DNA of 64,000 nucleotides, from assembly GCA_039090855.1 (NCBI GenBank), contig CM077034.1, forward strand, positions 14,987,219 to 15,051,218, given 5' to 3'. Below are positions 32,788 through 44,147 of the stretch, in pieces. The notes beneath the pieces were generated by a model. That model searched no databases, was not told where the DNA came from, and was given only the letters and a program-made list of their open reading frames with translations. Within the stretch, counting starts at the first letter, position 1, and each line of letters begins with the position of its first letter. Position numbers and translations under genes: made by a program. The stretch is from Macrothele yani. Its lineage: Eukaryota; Arthropoda; Arachnida; Araneae; Macrothelidae.

Positions 32788-33149
32788 ATAAAGAACAGTA
32801 AAAATTGATGTGTTTGGAATCCTAAGGCAAAGATCCATTGAGTATACCCCAATAGTGTAAGAAGTAAAGCCAGTCATCTCATACAACGGACTTTAGGACA
32901 ATAACATCAACAAAGGACCGGAAAACACGTGCGTGAAATGTTCCCGTCGCTAGAAAGGAATGCCAAGGTAAGCATTATCCGCTAGTTTTTTGTACAAGTT
33001 ACGTTGAAATATCGCACGTAAAAGAGAATAGTACAATAATTAGAGCTATATAATAGTCAGAATTAGAACTACTAAGTGGAATTGATTTTTTAAAGTTTAA
33101 ATAATATTTTGCTAATGTGTCTGATTCATTTTTATGTTGATTCTTTTAG

Positions 33150-33325
33150 GAGCTCCCACTGAGTTGAGCGACAAGGATGGTTCGACTGCTTTGTGTTTAG
33201 CATGTCTCAAAGGGCATTACCAACCTGCCCAATGCTTGTTAAGTCATGGTGCAGATGCCAATCATGCTGATGTAAATGGTAGAACCCCACTGGACTTTGC
33301 TGCTTATTCTGGCGACTCTGACATT
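33150..33325 (+). CDS. rols/TANC: TANC / rolling pebbles, ankyrin exon b
   Basis: The acceptor TTCTTTTAG ends at 33149 and the donor GTAAG starts at 33326. Joining the single base at the end of exon a (3711) with GA at 33150-33151 gives a Gly codon, and the frame continues APTELSDKDGSTALCLACLK, then GHYQPAQCLLSHGADANHAD, then NGRTPLDFAAYSGDSDI, ending at a complete codon (phase 0). These are about one and a half ankyrin repeats and align with the TANC stretch KEGLSALSWACLKGH... NGRTPLDLAAFYGDAE (from memory). The exon is 176 bp. Nothing in it suggests decay. Confidence 0.95.
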
Positions 33326-33639
33326 GTAAGTTCGCCTTTAAATATTGTTTTAGTTTTATATCTTCATGCATATACAGGTTTTGGATAGAATAATGTGAAC
33401 ACCTAGTAAAAGAAGGTTTTACGTATCTTGGGACCACCTTTGGCATTCAAAACTGCCTGAATCCCCCTTCGTATGGACGCATACAATCTTGGATGCATAC
33501 CTGCCAGGTTTTACGGAAATGCGACTTGTTTTACGGGCAAAATGTTAATTTTACGGATTTGTCGATTAACCCAGCCTTTTTTTTACGCTTTCCAACCGTA
33601 GGTTGAAGAAGCGTATATGCTCCAGCTTTGTCCGCACGA

Positions 33640-34675
33640 TAACTCACGTGAAAATGGTTCGATTTCGACGAAATTGTAGTATGTTGTAGGGGACCACCTG
33701 GGGACGAACCCTATTGAAAATTGGCGAAATGGAGTCAAAGGTCAGGCAGGGCATAAGAGCAGGATTTATTCCATTGCCCTTATGCCTCATAACTTGCGTA
33801 AAAATGGTTCGATTTCGATGAAATTTCGGTATGTGGTAAGGAACCACCTGGGAATGAAACCTATTGAAAATGGGTGGAATGGGGTCAAAGGTCAGTACAT
33901 AAAAGCGGAATCCATTTCATTGCCTTTATGCGTCATAACATGCGTAAATATGGTTCGATTTCGATGAAATTTTAGTATGTGGTAGGGAACCACCTGGGCA
34001 CGAACCGCCTTGAAAATGGGCGAATGGGGTCAAAGGTCAGGCAGGGCATAAGAGCGGGATTTATTCCATTGCCCTTATGTGTCATAACTTGCGTAAAAGT
34101 GATTCGATTTCGATGAAATTTTAGTATTTGGTAAGAAACCACTGGGGACGAACCCTATTGAAAATGGGCGAAATGGGGTCAAAGGTCAGGTCATAAAAGT
34201 GGGATCCATTCCATTGCCTTTATGTGTCGTAACATGCGTAAATATGGTTTGATTTTGATGAAATTTTAGTATGTCGTAGGGAACCACCTGGGCACGAACC
34301 CTATTGAAAATGGGCGAAATAGGGTCAAAGGTCAGGACACAGGAGTGGGATCCATTTCATTGCCCTTGTGCATCATAACTTACCTAAAAATGTTTTGATT
34401 GTGACAAAACGTTATGTTGTTCCGGAGGTATAGTGAACTGGTTCTGTTGAATATCAACGAAATGGGGTCAAATGTCATTGCACAAAAGCAAGATTTATTC
34501 CACGGCCATTATTCTCATAACTTGCGTAAAACTGCTTCTATTGCGACAAAACTTTAGAATGTTATTCTTGAGGTATACTGAACCGGTTCTGTTGAATATC
34601 ATCGAAATGGGGTCAAAGGTCAGGACACAGGAGCGAGATTTATTCCACAGCCATTATCCTCATAACTTGAGTAAT
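33640..34675. repeat. About 146-bp diverged tandem repeat, 7 copies
   Basis: The anchor GTCAAAGGTCA recurs at about 33734, 33883, 34029, 34179, 34324, 34468 and 34612 (steps of 144-150 bp). Units also share CATAACTTGCGTAAA, GGTTCGATTTCGATGAAATT and CCACCTGGG. The copies differ by roughly one base in five to ten with small indels, so this array is older than the others. The last unit runs into the hAT transposase at 34660. Confidence 0.88.
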
Positions 34676-37225
34676 AATTTCTGGTTTGTTGGAAAGCGTA
34701 TCATAATCAATACTAGGTGTTTTTTTAAATGTTCGAACGTGAAACTCTGCCTTCTGTCACTTAGGATATGTTTTAGAAGCGAAAATGATCTTTCAAATTC
34801 TACGGAAGTAATGGAAGCGTATTTGAAACATGAGGCAGTTGTAGGATCCATTTCAATAGAAGTTGAACTTTCACCTTGAAGTATTTCAGCGATGACTTTG
34901 ATTTTCTCCAAGTCATTATTTGCTGAAAGAAATCGTTGACATTTTTCACTCACGATTTGACCCTTTCTCCCGGGAACACATTTAATTGTACTAACTACAT
35001 CATTTAATATTTTCAAGGCATTCACTAACGTTTCGTTCCTTTTTTCCAGCAAAGTAATCATATTGGGCAACTGTGAAAAGTGTGCTTGAATAAAAGTTAA
35101 ATCGTTACGAATGGAATCTTTAGCTAGTACTTGTTGAGTATTGCGTAGAATTCATCCTTTTGAAAACTGTTAACAATTTCGGCAATCTTGTTCAAATTAT
35201 TTGCGTAATGTACAACAGCTGATATCCATGTTCCTCATCTTCTCAAAATTGGTTTGGGCGGTAAAGCAAGATTTGGTTCCATCTCTTTGAATAAGTGAAC
35301 TCGATGAGGAGCTTTAAGAAAATTTTCTTCACATTACTCACTAACGCATCAATATCCGGAAATAACCCACGTACTTCCTCCGCTACTCTGTGGAGAGCAT
35401 GAACCAAACAAGTTAAATGAAGCATTTTTGGAAAGAGAACTTTCAGGCTGTGGGCAGCCTTTTTCATATAAGGAGCTGCGTCTGTTAAAAACAATAGTAT
35501 ATTTTCGTACTTTGTTCCCCCAGGCCAAAGAAGAGCTAATGAAGAGGCAAAAAAGCTGAGAAATCGTGCTACTATTTGTTTTTGGAAGTTGTTCTGATGT
35601 AAGTAAGTAGATAGTTGAGGGCTGAGCAGGTTCCATTGTACATATAACAACATTTGCCACATACCTTCCCGTGGCGTCTGTTGTCTCATCGATACTGATC
35701 CAGATATTTTTATCCCCGACATCTCATATTTCTTTCATTATACCGACGTAGCTGGAATCTAAGTATGTTTTCCGCAAAGTTGCTTCGCACGGAATATTTT
35801 CCTTTGTATATTTCTCCAAAAGATTCTCCAGTGAATTATTTTCCAGCTTCCACAAAGGTATTCCAGCATCTATAAATGCGTGGCACAAATCACTTGCAAA
35901 CTGTGACTGCTTGCTCGAAGTAGAAGCGAATGACAAAATCAAACATGTCTTTTTTCACCAATCTTCCGAATAACAGCAGCTTTATGTTTTGCTGTTGCCA
36001 AATGTTGTGAAATGAAGAATTTCTTGCCGCCCCGGTGGCGCAGTGGTCTAAGGCGCTGGCCTCTGATCATTAAGTCCGTAAGGGGTCCGGGTTCGAATCC
36101 CGGTCCAGCATGGATGTTGTGTTTGTCTTACGGCACTGGCTCTCTCCCTTCCCTGGAACCAGTGACCCTAAATTAGGGACGGGCGACTGCTTATAGCCCA
36201 TTGAGTTGCTCACGGTGGTCGTTAAACCTCCAATCAATCAATGGATGATGTGTTTGTCTTACGGCACTGGCACTCTCCCTTCCCTGGAACCAGTGACCCT
36301 AAATTAGGGACGGGCGACTGCTTATAGCCCATTGAGTTGCTCACGGTGGTCGTTAAACCTCCAATCAATCAATGAATGGATGTTGTGTTTGTCTTACGGC
36401 ACTGGCTCTCTCCCTTCCCTGGAACCAGTGACCCTAAATTAGGGACGGGCGACTGCTTATAGCCCATTGAGTTGCTCACGGTGGTCGTTAAACCTCCAAT
36501 CAATCAATGGATGTTGTGTTTGTCTTACGGCACTGGCACTCTCCCTTCCCTGGAACCAGTGACCCTAAATTAGGGACGGGCGACTGCTTATAGCCCATTG
36601 AGTTGCTCACGGAGGTCGTTAAACCTCCAATCAATCAATGAATGGATGTTGTGTTTGTCTTACGGCACTGGCTCTCTCCCTTCCCTGGAACCAGTGACCC
36701 TAAATTAGGGACGGGTGACTGCTTATAGCCCATTGATTTGCTCACGGTGGTCGTTAAACCTCCATTCAATCAATGAATGGATGTTGTGTTTGTCTTACGG
36801 CACTGGCTCTCTCCCTTCCCTGGAACCAGTGACCCTAAATTAGGGACGGGCGACTGCTTATAGCCCATTGAGTTGCTCACGGTGGTCGTTGAACCTCCAA
36901 TCAATGAATGAATGGATGTTGTGTTTGTCTTACGGCACTGGCTCTCTCCCTTCCCTGGAACCAGTGACCCTAAATTAGGAACAGGCAACTGCTTATAGCC
37001 CATTGAGTTGCTCACGGTGGTCGTTAAACCTCCAATCAAAAAAAAAAAAAAAAAAAAAAAGGAGAAGAATTTCTTTTCGTAATTCAGTTTCGTATCGCAT
37101 ATTTTACAAAACAACACCATTCCATCAGTGGACAAGATATCACTTCCATACTCTTGAACATACCGACTTAATTTAGCACTGCTTGAAGAAGCAGTTTTCG
37201 ACATTATTGTTTCACTTGGACGCAA
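34660..37225 (-). pseudogene. hAT transposase with N-terminal BED-type finger, split by a SINE
   Basis: Minus strand. The N-terminus (37225 leftwards) MRPSETIMSKTASSSSAKLS, then SRYVQEYGSDIL and MVLFCKICDTKLNYEKKFF is a BED-like zinc finger interrupted by the SINE at 36026-37063. It resumes with the middle part (35942-35243): SQFASDLCHAFIDAGIPLWK and LTCLVHALHRVAEEVR. The C-terminus (35070-34660) reads FKYASITSVEFERSFSLLKH then ILSDRRQSFTFEHLKKHLVL, the hAT dimerisation block. The family resembles the CGG-binding protein 1-like hAT group. Stops are present near 35740 and 35243, so it is inactive. Terminal repeats were not found. Confidence 0.8.
36026..37063 (+). mobile_element. tRNA-derived SINE (family 1) with 7 tandem body units
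   Basis: The head GCCGCCCCGGTGGCGCAGTG (A box) to GGGTTCGAATCCCGGTC (B box), with an apparent long variable arm, resembles a Leu-type tRNA. Body units of about 132-136 bp (from GGATGTTGTGTTTGTCTTAC to GTCGTTAAACCTCCAATCAA) follow seven times, then an A-run of about 22. The insertion is bounded by a 12-bp direct repeat GAAGAATTTCTT at 36014-36025 and 37064-37075, so all seven units lie inside one target duplication. It interrupts the BED-finger part of the hAT transposase. Confidence 0.9.
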
Positions 37226-37229
37226 GGCG

Positions 37230-38639
37230 AGATCTATTAGGGGTAGCGAACTAACAGAATCTTCCTCCCTTGTTTTGCACTTACATTCAAGGTCTTATGT
37301 GTGTACGTGCATTCTTGGCTTTCACTCTAGCTTGATTGTTTACAATGTTATCTGACTGGATTCGGCTACTTCTGTCATGCGCAGAAACTATCATATAGGA
37401 TTCTAGGGAGAGCAAAACATAAAATGAGATGCCGACCATCGCAGACTCTGCGCGTGCGTCTGCCACCGCTGCTTAAATTGGAGCACCTCGTTTTGAATGT
37501 ACCAATTGTACTCATGTTTACTTTCAGATTTCTGCCGACTGTGATTTCGTTTTAGAGAAAATGCCACCTACCTTATGGTTTGTACACTTATAACCTAAAA
37601 AGAGTTTTTAAAAGAAATGAATAACTTAAAAAAAAATTACGTGTTTACCCGGAAACACTACGTACTGCCTGATAGATTGTTATCAAAACTTTTATTTTAT
37701 CGCATTCTTAAGAAGAAATCATTTTTTAATAGTGCATTTGTTGAGTATTAGGCAAAAAAAGGCATTAAAAACATAAAAAGGCATTTTCTTCAAATATGAG
37801 CCGAAAAGGCAAAAAAAGCATTTTAAGCTCATTTTGCCTCAACTTCTGGGCTTTAGTTATAATGAACTGAATGTGATTTGTGCAAAATGTTTGTTCACTT
37901 CATTTTTAGTTGAACATAATTTACCACTTAGTGTCCCTCAGTCACTCTTATTTATTTCATTTTTTTTTATTTGACTGTCTCATCGTTCGTCTCTCCATAA
38001 GATAAACCTAGCATGAAAATGGTTTGTTTTTGAAAACATTTTAGTGTGTTCCATGATGGCGTGGGATACGATCCTATTGAATTTGAAGGAAAGGGTGGAA
38101 CATCCTTTCCTTTAGATGCAAACTTCCATAAAAATAAAATTTTATATCTTTGTAGATCTTAATGATAGCACAGTAATGAAAAATCATTTATAGATTCTAT
38201 TTTAATCGCTCTAGATTTGCCGATGAATTCAAACATGTGTAGTCATGGTGAAAATCCTCCAAATACATGGTGACAGTAAATAAATAAATACATCGCTCTT
38301 TCCACGTTCCAGAAACACACGGCAACCGAAAAATTGTTTTTCAGCCGCCACTGTGCTGTTAATGCCCACCAGATGGAGTCGTCTCAGTAGCTGAGCCCAT
38401 CTTACGGATTTATGATGTCAGAAGCTGACTTAAAAATACACATAATTTCCCGGTGTTTTCGCACCTTTTTATTATTTTTTTTTATTTCACTCGTTCATTT
38501 TCCTAAAATATTCCTCACTTTTAAAAATTACTCCCTAAATGTTTCCAAAGGAGTAAAAATACTCTTTCAAATTATTTTTTTTGGCAAACTCTGCCCTGAG
38601 GTATGTTGGAAAACCAAAGTGCTGAATCATAATATGGCA
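37230..38639. other. Intron sequence, no gene seen
   Basis: Contains AT-rich sequence with a local repeat of AAAAAGGCATT-type motifs at 37755-37850, probably the flank of the hAT element. Nothing else is recognisable. Small frames near 38412-38696 overlap the start of the next SINE. Confidence 0.5.
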
Positions 38640-38893
38640 GCCCCGGTGGCGCAGTGGTCTAAGCGATGGCCTCTGACCATTCGTCCAGTGGTCTAAGCGA
38701 TGGCCTCTGACCATTTGTCCGAAAGGGGTCCGGGTTCAAATCCCGGTCGGGCATGGATGTTGTGTTTGTCTTACGGCACTGGTTCTCTCCCTTCCCTGGA
38801 ACCAGTGACCCTAAATTAGGGACGGGCGACTGCTTATAGCCCATTGAGTTGCTCACAGTGGTCGTTAAACCTCCAATCAAAAAAAAAAAAAAA
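38640..38893 (+). mobile_element. tRNA-derived SINE (family 1), single body unit, duplicated A-box region
   Basis: The head has AGTGGTCTAAGCGATGGCCT followed by CTGACCATTCGTCC, immediately repeated with one change (CTGACCATTTGTCC). This is a tandem duplication of about 39 bp covering part of the A box. The B box GGGTTCAAATCCCGG is intact. One body unit and an A-run of about 14 complete the copy. It abuts the 68-bp array at 38905. No target duplication was recognised. Confidence 0.85.
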
Positions 38894-38904
38894 CAGAACC
38901 TTTT

Positions 38905-41900
38905 TTAGGCCTTAGTGAAGAGGTGTAACACCATTCCATTTATTGATTCTTTGTTTCTGGCTCTAGAACTTCTTTGGCCTTGGTGAAGAGGTGTGACACC
39001 ATTCCATTTATTGATTCTTTGTTTCTGGCTCTAGAACTTCTTTGGCCTTGGTGAAGAGGTGTGACACCATTCCATTTATTGATTCTTTGTTTCTGGCTCT
39101 AGAACTTCTTTGGCCATGGTCAAGAGGTGTGACGCCATTCCATGGATTTATTCTTTGTTTCTGGCTCCAGAACTTCTTAGGCCTTGGTAAAGAGGTGTGA
39201 CGCCATTCCATGGATTGATTCTTTGTTTCTGGCTCTAGAACTTCTTAGGCCTTGGTGAAGAGGTGTGACACCATTCCATGGATTGATTCTTTCTTTCTGG
39301 CTCTAGAACTTCTTAGGTCTTGGTGAAGAGGTGTGACACCATTCCATGGGTTGATTCTTCGTTTCTGGCTCTAGAACTTCTTAGGCCTTGGTGAAGAGGT
39401 GTGATGCCATTCCATGGATTGATTCTTTGTTTCTGGCTCCAGAACTTCTTAGGCCTTGGTAAAGAGATGTGATGCCATTCCATGGATTGATTCTTTGTTT
39501 CTGGCTCTAGAACTTCTTAGGCCTTAGTGAAGAGGTGTGACGCCATTCCATGGATTGATTCTTTGTTTCTGGCTCTAGAACTTCTTAGGCCTTGGTGAAG
39601 AGGTGTGACACCATTCCATGGGTTGATTCTTCGTTTCTGGCTCTAGAACTTCTTAGGCCTTGGTGGAGAGGTGTGATGCCATTCCATGGGTTGATTCTTT
39701 ATTTCTGGCTATAGAACTTCCTTGGCCTTAGTGAAGAGGTGTGACGCCATTCCATGGGTTGATTCTTTGTTTCTGGCTCTAGAACTTCTTAGGCCTTGGT
39801 GAAGAGGTGTGACGCCATTCCTTGGATTGATTCTTTGTTTCTGGCTCTAGAACTTCTTAGGCCTTGGTGAAGAGGTGTGACGCCATTCCATGGGTTGATT
39901 CTTCGTTTCTGGCTCCAGAACTTCTTAGGCCTTGGTGAAGAGGTGTCACGCCATTCCATGGATTGATTCTTTGTTTCTGGCTCCAGAACTTCTTAGGCCT
40001 TGGTAAAGACGTGTGACGTCATTCCATCGATTGATTCTTCATTTCTGGCTCTAGAACTTCTTTGACCTTGGTGAAGAGGTGTGATGCTATTCCATGGGTT
40101 GATTCTTCGTTTCTGGTTCTAGAACTTCTTAGGCCTTAGTGAAGAGGTGTGCCGGCATTCCATGGATTGATTCTTTGTTTCTGGCTCTAGAACTTCATAG
40201 GCCTTGGTGAAGAGGTGTGACGCCATTCCATGGATTGATTCTTTGTTGCTGGCGCTAAAACTTCTTAGGCCTTGGTGAAGAGGTGTGATGCCATTCCATG
40301 GATTGATTCTTTGTTTCTGGCTCTAGAACTTCTTTGGCTTTGGTAAAGAGGTGTGACGCCATTCCATGGATTGATTCTTTGTTTCTGGCTCTAGAAATTC
40401 TTTGGCCTTGGTTAAGAGGTGTGACGCCATTCCATGGATTGATTCTTTGTTTCTGGCTCTAGAACTTCCTAGGCCTTGGTGAAGAGGTGTGACGTCATTC
40501 CATGAATTGATTCTTTGTTTCTGACTCCAGAACTTCTTAGGCCTTGTTGAAGAGGTGTGACGCCATTCCATCGATTGATTCTTTGTTTCTGGCTCTAGAA
40601 CTTCTTAGGCCTTGGTGAAGAGGTGTGACGCCATTCCATGGGTTGATTCTTCGTTTCTAACTCTAGAACTTCTTAGGCCTTGGTGAAGATGTGTGACGCC
40701 ATTCCATGGATTGATTCTTTGTTTCTGGTTCTAGAACTTCCTAGGCCTTAGTGAAGAGGTGTGACGCCATTCCATGGGTTGATTCTTTGTTTCTGGCTCT
40801 AGAACTTCTTAGGCCTTGGTGAAGAGGTGTGACGCCATTCCTTGGATTGATTCTTTGTTTCTGGCTCTAGAACTTCTTAGGCCTTGGTGAAGAGGTGCGA
40901 CGCCATTCCATGGGTTGATTCTTCGTTTCTGGCTCTAGAACTTCTTAGGCCTTGGTGAAGAGGTGTGACGCCATTCCATGGATTGATTCTTTGTTTCTGG
41001 CTCCAGAACTTCTTAGGCCTTGGTGAAGTGTGACGTCATTCCATCGATTGATTCTTCATTTCTGGTTCTAGAACTTCTTTGACCTTGGTGAAGAGGTGTG
41101 ATGCTATTCCATGGGTTGATTCTTCGTTTCTGGTTCTAGAACTTCTTAGGCCTTAGTGAAGAGGTGTGCCGGCATTCCATGGATTGATTCTTTGTTTCTG
41201 GCTCTAGAACTTCATAGGCCTTGGTGAAGAAGTGTGACACCATTCCATGGATTGATTCTTTGTTTCTGGCTCTAGAACTTCTTTGGCCTTGGTGAAGAGG
41301 TGTGACGCCATTCCATGGATTGATTCTTTGTTTCTGGCTCTAGAACTTCTTCGGCCTTGGTGAAGAGGTGTGACGCCATTCCATGGATTGATTCTTTGTT
41401 GCTGGCTCTAGAACTTCTTAGGCCTTGGTGAAGAGGTGTGATGCCATTCCATGGATTGATTCTTTGTTTCTGGCTCTAGAACTTCTTTGGCTTTGGTAAA
41501 GAGGTGTGACGCCATTCCATGGATTGATTCTTTGTTTCTGGCTCTAGAAATTCTTTGGCCTTGGTAAAGAGGTGTGACGCCATTCCATGGATTGATTCTT
41601 TGTTTCTGGCTCTAGAACTTCCTAGGCCTTGGTGAAGAGGTGTGACGCCATTCCATTTATTGATTCTTTGTTTCTGGCTCTAGAACTTCCTAGGCCTTGG
41701 TGAAGAGGTGTGACGCCATTCCATGGATTGATTCTTTGTTTCTGACTCCAGAACCTCTTAGGCCTTGGTGAAGAGGTGTGTAGCCATTCCATCGATTGAT
41801 TCTTTGTTTCTGGCTCTAGAACTTCTTAGGCCTTGGTGAAGAGGTGTGACGCCATTCCATGGGTTGATTCTTCGTTTCTGGCTCTAGAACTTCTTAGGCC

Positions 41901-44130
41901 TTGGTGAAGATGTGTGACGCCATTCCATGGATTGATTCTTTGTTTCTGGTTCTAGAACTTCCTAGGCCTTGGTGAAGAGGTGTGACACCATTCCATGGAT
42001 TGATTCTTTGTTTCTGGCTCTAGAACTTCTTAGGCCTTGGTGAAGAGGTGTGACGCCATTCCATGGATTGATTCTTTGTTTCTGGCTATAGAACTTCTTT
42101 GGCCTTAGTGAAAAGGTGTGATGCCATTCCATGGGTTGATTCTTAGTTTCTGGCTCTAGAACTTCTTAGGTCTTGGTGAAGAGGTGTGATGCCATTCGAT
42201 GGGTTGATTCTTTGTTTCTGGCTATAGAACTTCCTTGGCCTTAGTGAAGAGGTGTGACGCCATTCCATGGGTTGATTCTTCGTTTCTGGCTCTAGAACTT
42301 CTTTGTCCTTGGTGAATAGGTGTGGCGCCATTCCATGGGTTGATTCTTCGTTTCTGGCTCTAGAACTTCTTAGGCCTTGGTGAAGAGGTGTGACGCCATT
42401 CCATGGATTGATTCTTTGTTTCTGGCTCCAGAACTTCTTAGGCTTTGGTGAAGAGGTGTGTTGCCATTCCTTGGATTGATTCTTTGTTTCTGGCTCTAGA
42501 AATTCTTTGGCCTTGGTAAAGAGGTGTGACGCCATTCCATGGATTGATTCTTTGTTTCTGGCTCTAGAACTTCCTAGGCCTTGGTGAAGAGGTGTGACGC
42601 CATTCCATTTATTGATTCTTTGTTTCTGGCTCTAGAACTTCCTAGGCCTTGGTGAAGAGGTGTGACGCCATTCCATGGATTGATTCTTTGTTTCTGACTC
42701 CAGAACTTCTTAGGCCTTGGTGAAGAGGTGTGACGCCATTCCATGGATTGATTCTTTGTTTCTGGCTATAGAACTTCTTTGGCCTTAGTGAAAAGGTGTG
42801 ACGCCATTCCATGGGTTGATTCTTCGTTTCTGGCTCTAGAACTTCTTAGGTCTTGGAGAAGAGGTGTGATGCCATTCCATGGGTTGATTCTTTGTTTCTG
42901 GCTATAGAACTTCCTTGGCCTTAGTGAAGAGGTGTGACGCCATTCCATGGGTTGATTTTTCGTTTCTGGCTCTAGAACTTCTTTGTCCTTGGTGAATAGG
43001 TGTGGCGCCATTCCATGGGTAGATTCTTTGTTTCTGGCTCCAGAACTTCTTAGGCCTTGGTGAAGAGGTGTGACGTCATTCCATCGATTGATTCTTTGTT
43101 TCTGGCTCTAGAACTTCTTAGGCCTTGGTGAAGAGGTGTGACGCCATTCCATGGATTGATTCTTTGTTTCTGGCTCCAGAACTTCTTAGGCTTTGGTGAA
43201 GAGGTGTGTTGCCATTCCATGGATTGATTCTTTGTTTCTGGCTCTAGAACTTCTTAGGCTTTGGTGAAGAGGTGTGACGCCATTCCATGGATTGATTCTT
43301 CGTTTCTGGCTCTAGAACTTCATAGGCCTTGGTTAAGAGGTGTGACGCCATTTCATCGATTGATTCTTTGTTTCTGGCTCTAGAACTTCTTAGGCCTTGG
43401 TGAACAGCTGTGACGCCATTCCTTGGATTGGTTCTTTGTTCCTGGCTCTAGAACTTCTTAGGCCTTAGTGAAGAGGTGTGACGCCATTCCATGGGTTGAT
43501 TCTTCGTTTCTGGCTCTAGAACTTCTTAGGCCTTGGTGAAGAGGTGTGACGCCATTCCATGGATTGATTCTTTGTTTCTGGCTCCAGAACTTCTTAGGCT
43601 TTGGTGAAGAGGTGTGTTGCCATTCCTTGGATTGATTCTTCATTTCTGGCTCTAGAACTTCTTTGGCCTTGGTGAAGAGGTGTGACGCCATTCCATGGAT
43701 TGATTCTTTGTTTCTGGCTCTAGAACTTCTTAGGTCTTGGTGAAGAGATGTGACGCCATTCCATGGATTGATTCTTCGTTTCTGGCTCTAGAACTTCATA
43801 GGCCTTGGTGAAGAGGTGTGACGCCATTCCATGGATTGATTCTTTGTTTCTGGCTCTAGAACTTCCTAGGCCTTGGTGAAGAGGTGTGACGCCATTCCAT
43901 GGGTTGATTCTTTGTTTCTGGCTCTAGAACTTCTTAGGCCTTGGTGAAGAAGTGTGACGTCATTCCATCGATTGATTCTTCATTTCTGGCTCTAGAACTT
44001 CTTTGACCTTGGTGAAGAGGTGTGATGCTATTCCATGGGTTGATTCTTCGTTTCTGGTTCTAGAACTTCTTAGGCCTTAGTGAAGAGGTGTGACGCCATT
44101 CCATGGGTTGATTCTTCATTTCTGTGTTGT
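38905..44130. repeat. 68-bp minisatellite, about 76 copies, made from a mariner transposase segment
   Basis: The unit contains CTAGAACTTCTTAGGCCTTG, GTGAAGAGGTGTGACGCCAT and TCCATGGATTGATTCTTTG at a 68-bp period. On the minus strand it encodes PETKNQSMEWRHTSSPRPKK, the conserved mariner segment just after the first catalytic Asp (GDE). Three units are needed to return to the same frame (204 bp), so the many minus frames of 60-130 codons are by-products. Variants (TTTATTG, GGGTTG, GGCTATAG, GTGTTGCC) recur in blocks, which implies segmental duplication of several units at a time. It joins the 363-bp array at about 44150 in the coding order of one mariner gene. Confidence 0.95.
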
Positions 44131-44147
44131 AAAGATATGCCCACATT

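Larger units (their letters stand above)
31063..32995. mobile_element. Inverted pair of Penelope-like element 3' ends
   Basis: The left copy reads on the minus strand (about 32165 to 31063) and the right copy on the plus strand (about 32168 to 32995). Their outer ends are complementary (GTACAAAAAACTAGCGG, CCGCTAGTTTTTTGTAC), and the arms are about 830 bp. The left copy is longer and encodes ISKWIHESKMHMIQSKEGQ, HCAKYDLQLG and SGTYEIPIAHIPPISYIGST, then RLKQHISNWQKKK: PLE linker plus GIY-YIG nuclease. The right copy begins inside this domain (5' truncated). A basic lysine-rich tail follows (KKNKKSERQMRREE). Both carry a hammerhead ribozyme. The block ends about 155 bp before TANC exon b. Confidence 0.85.
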
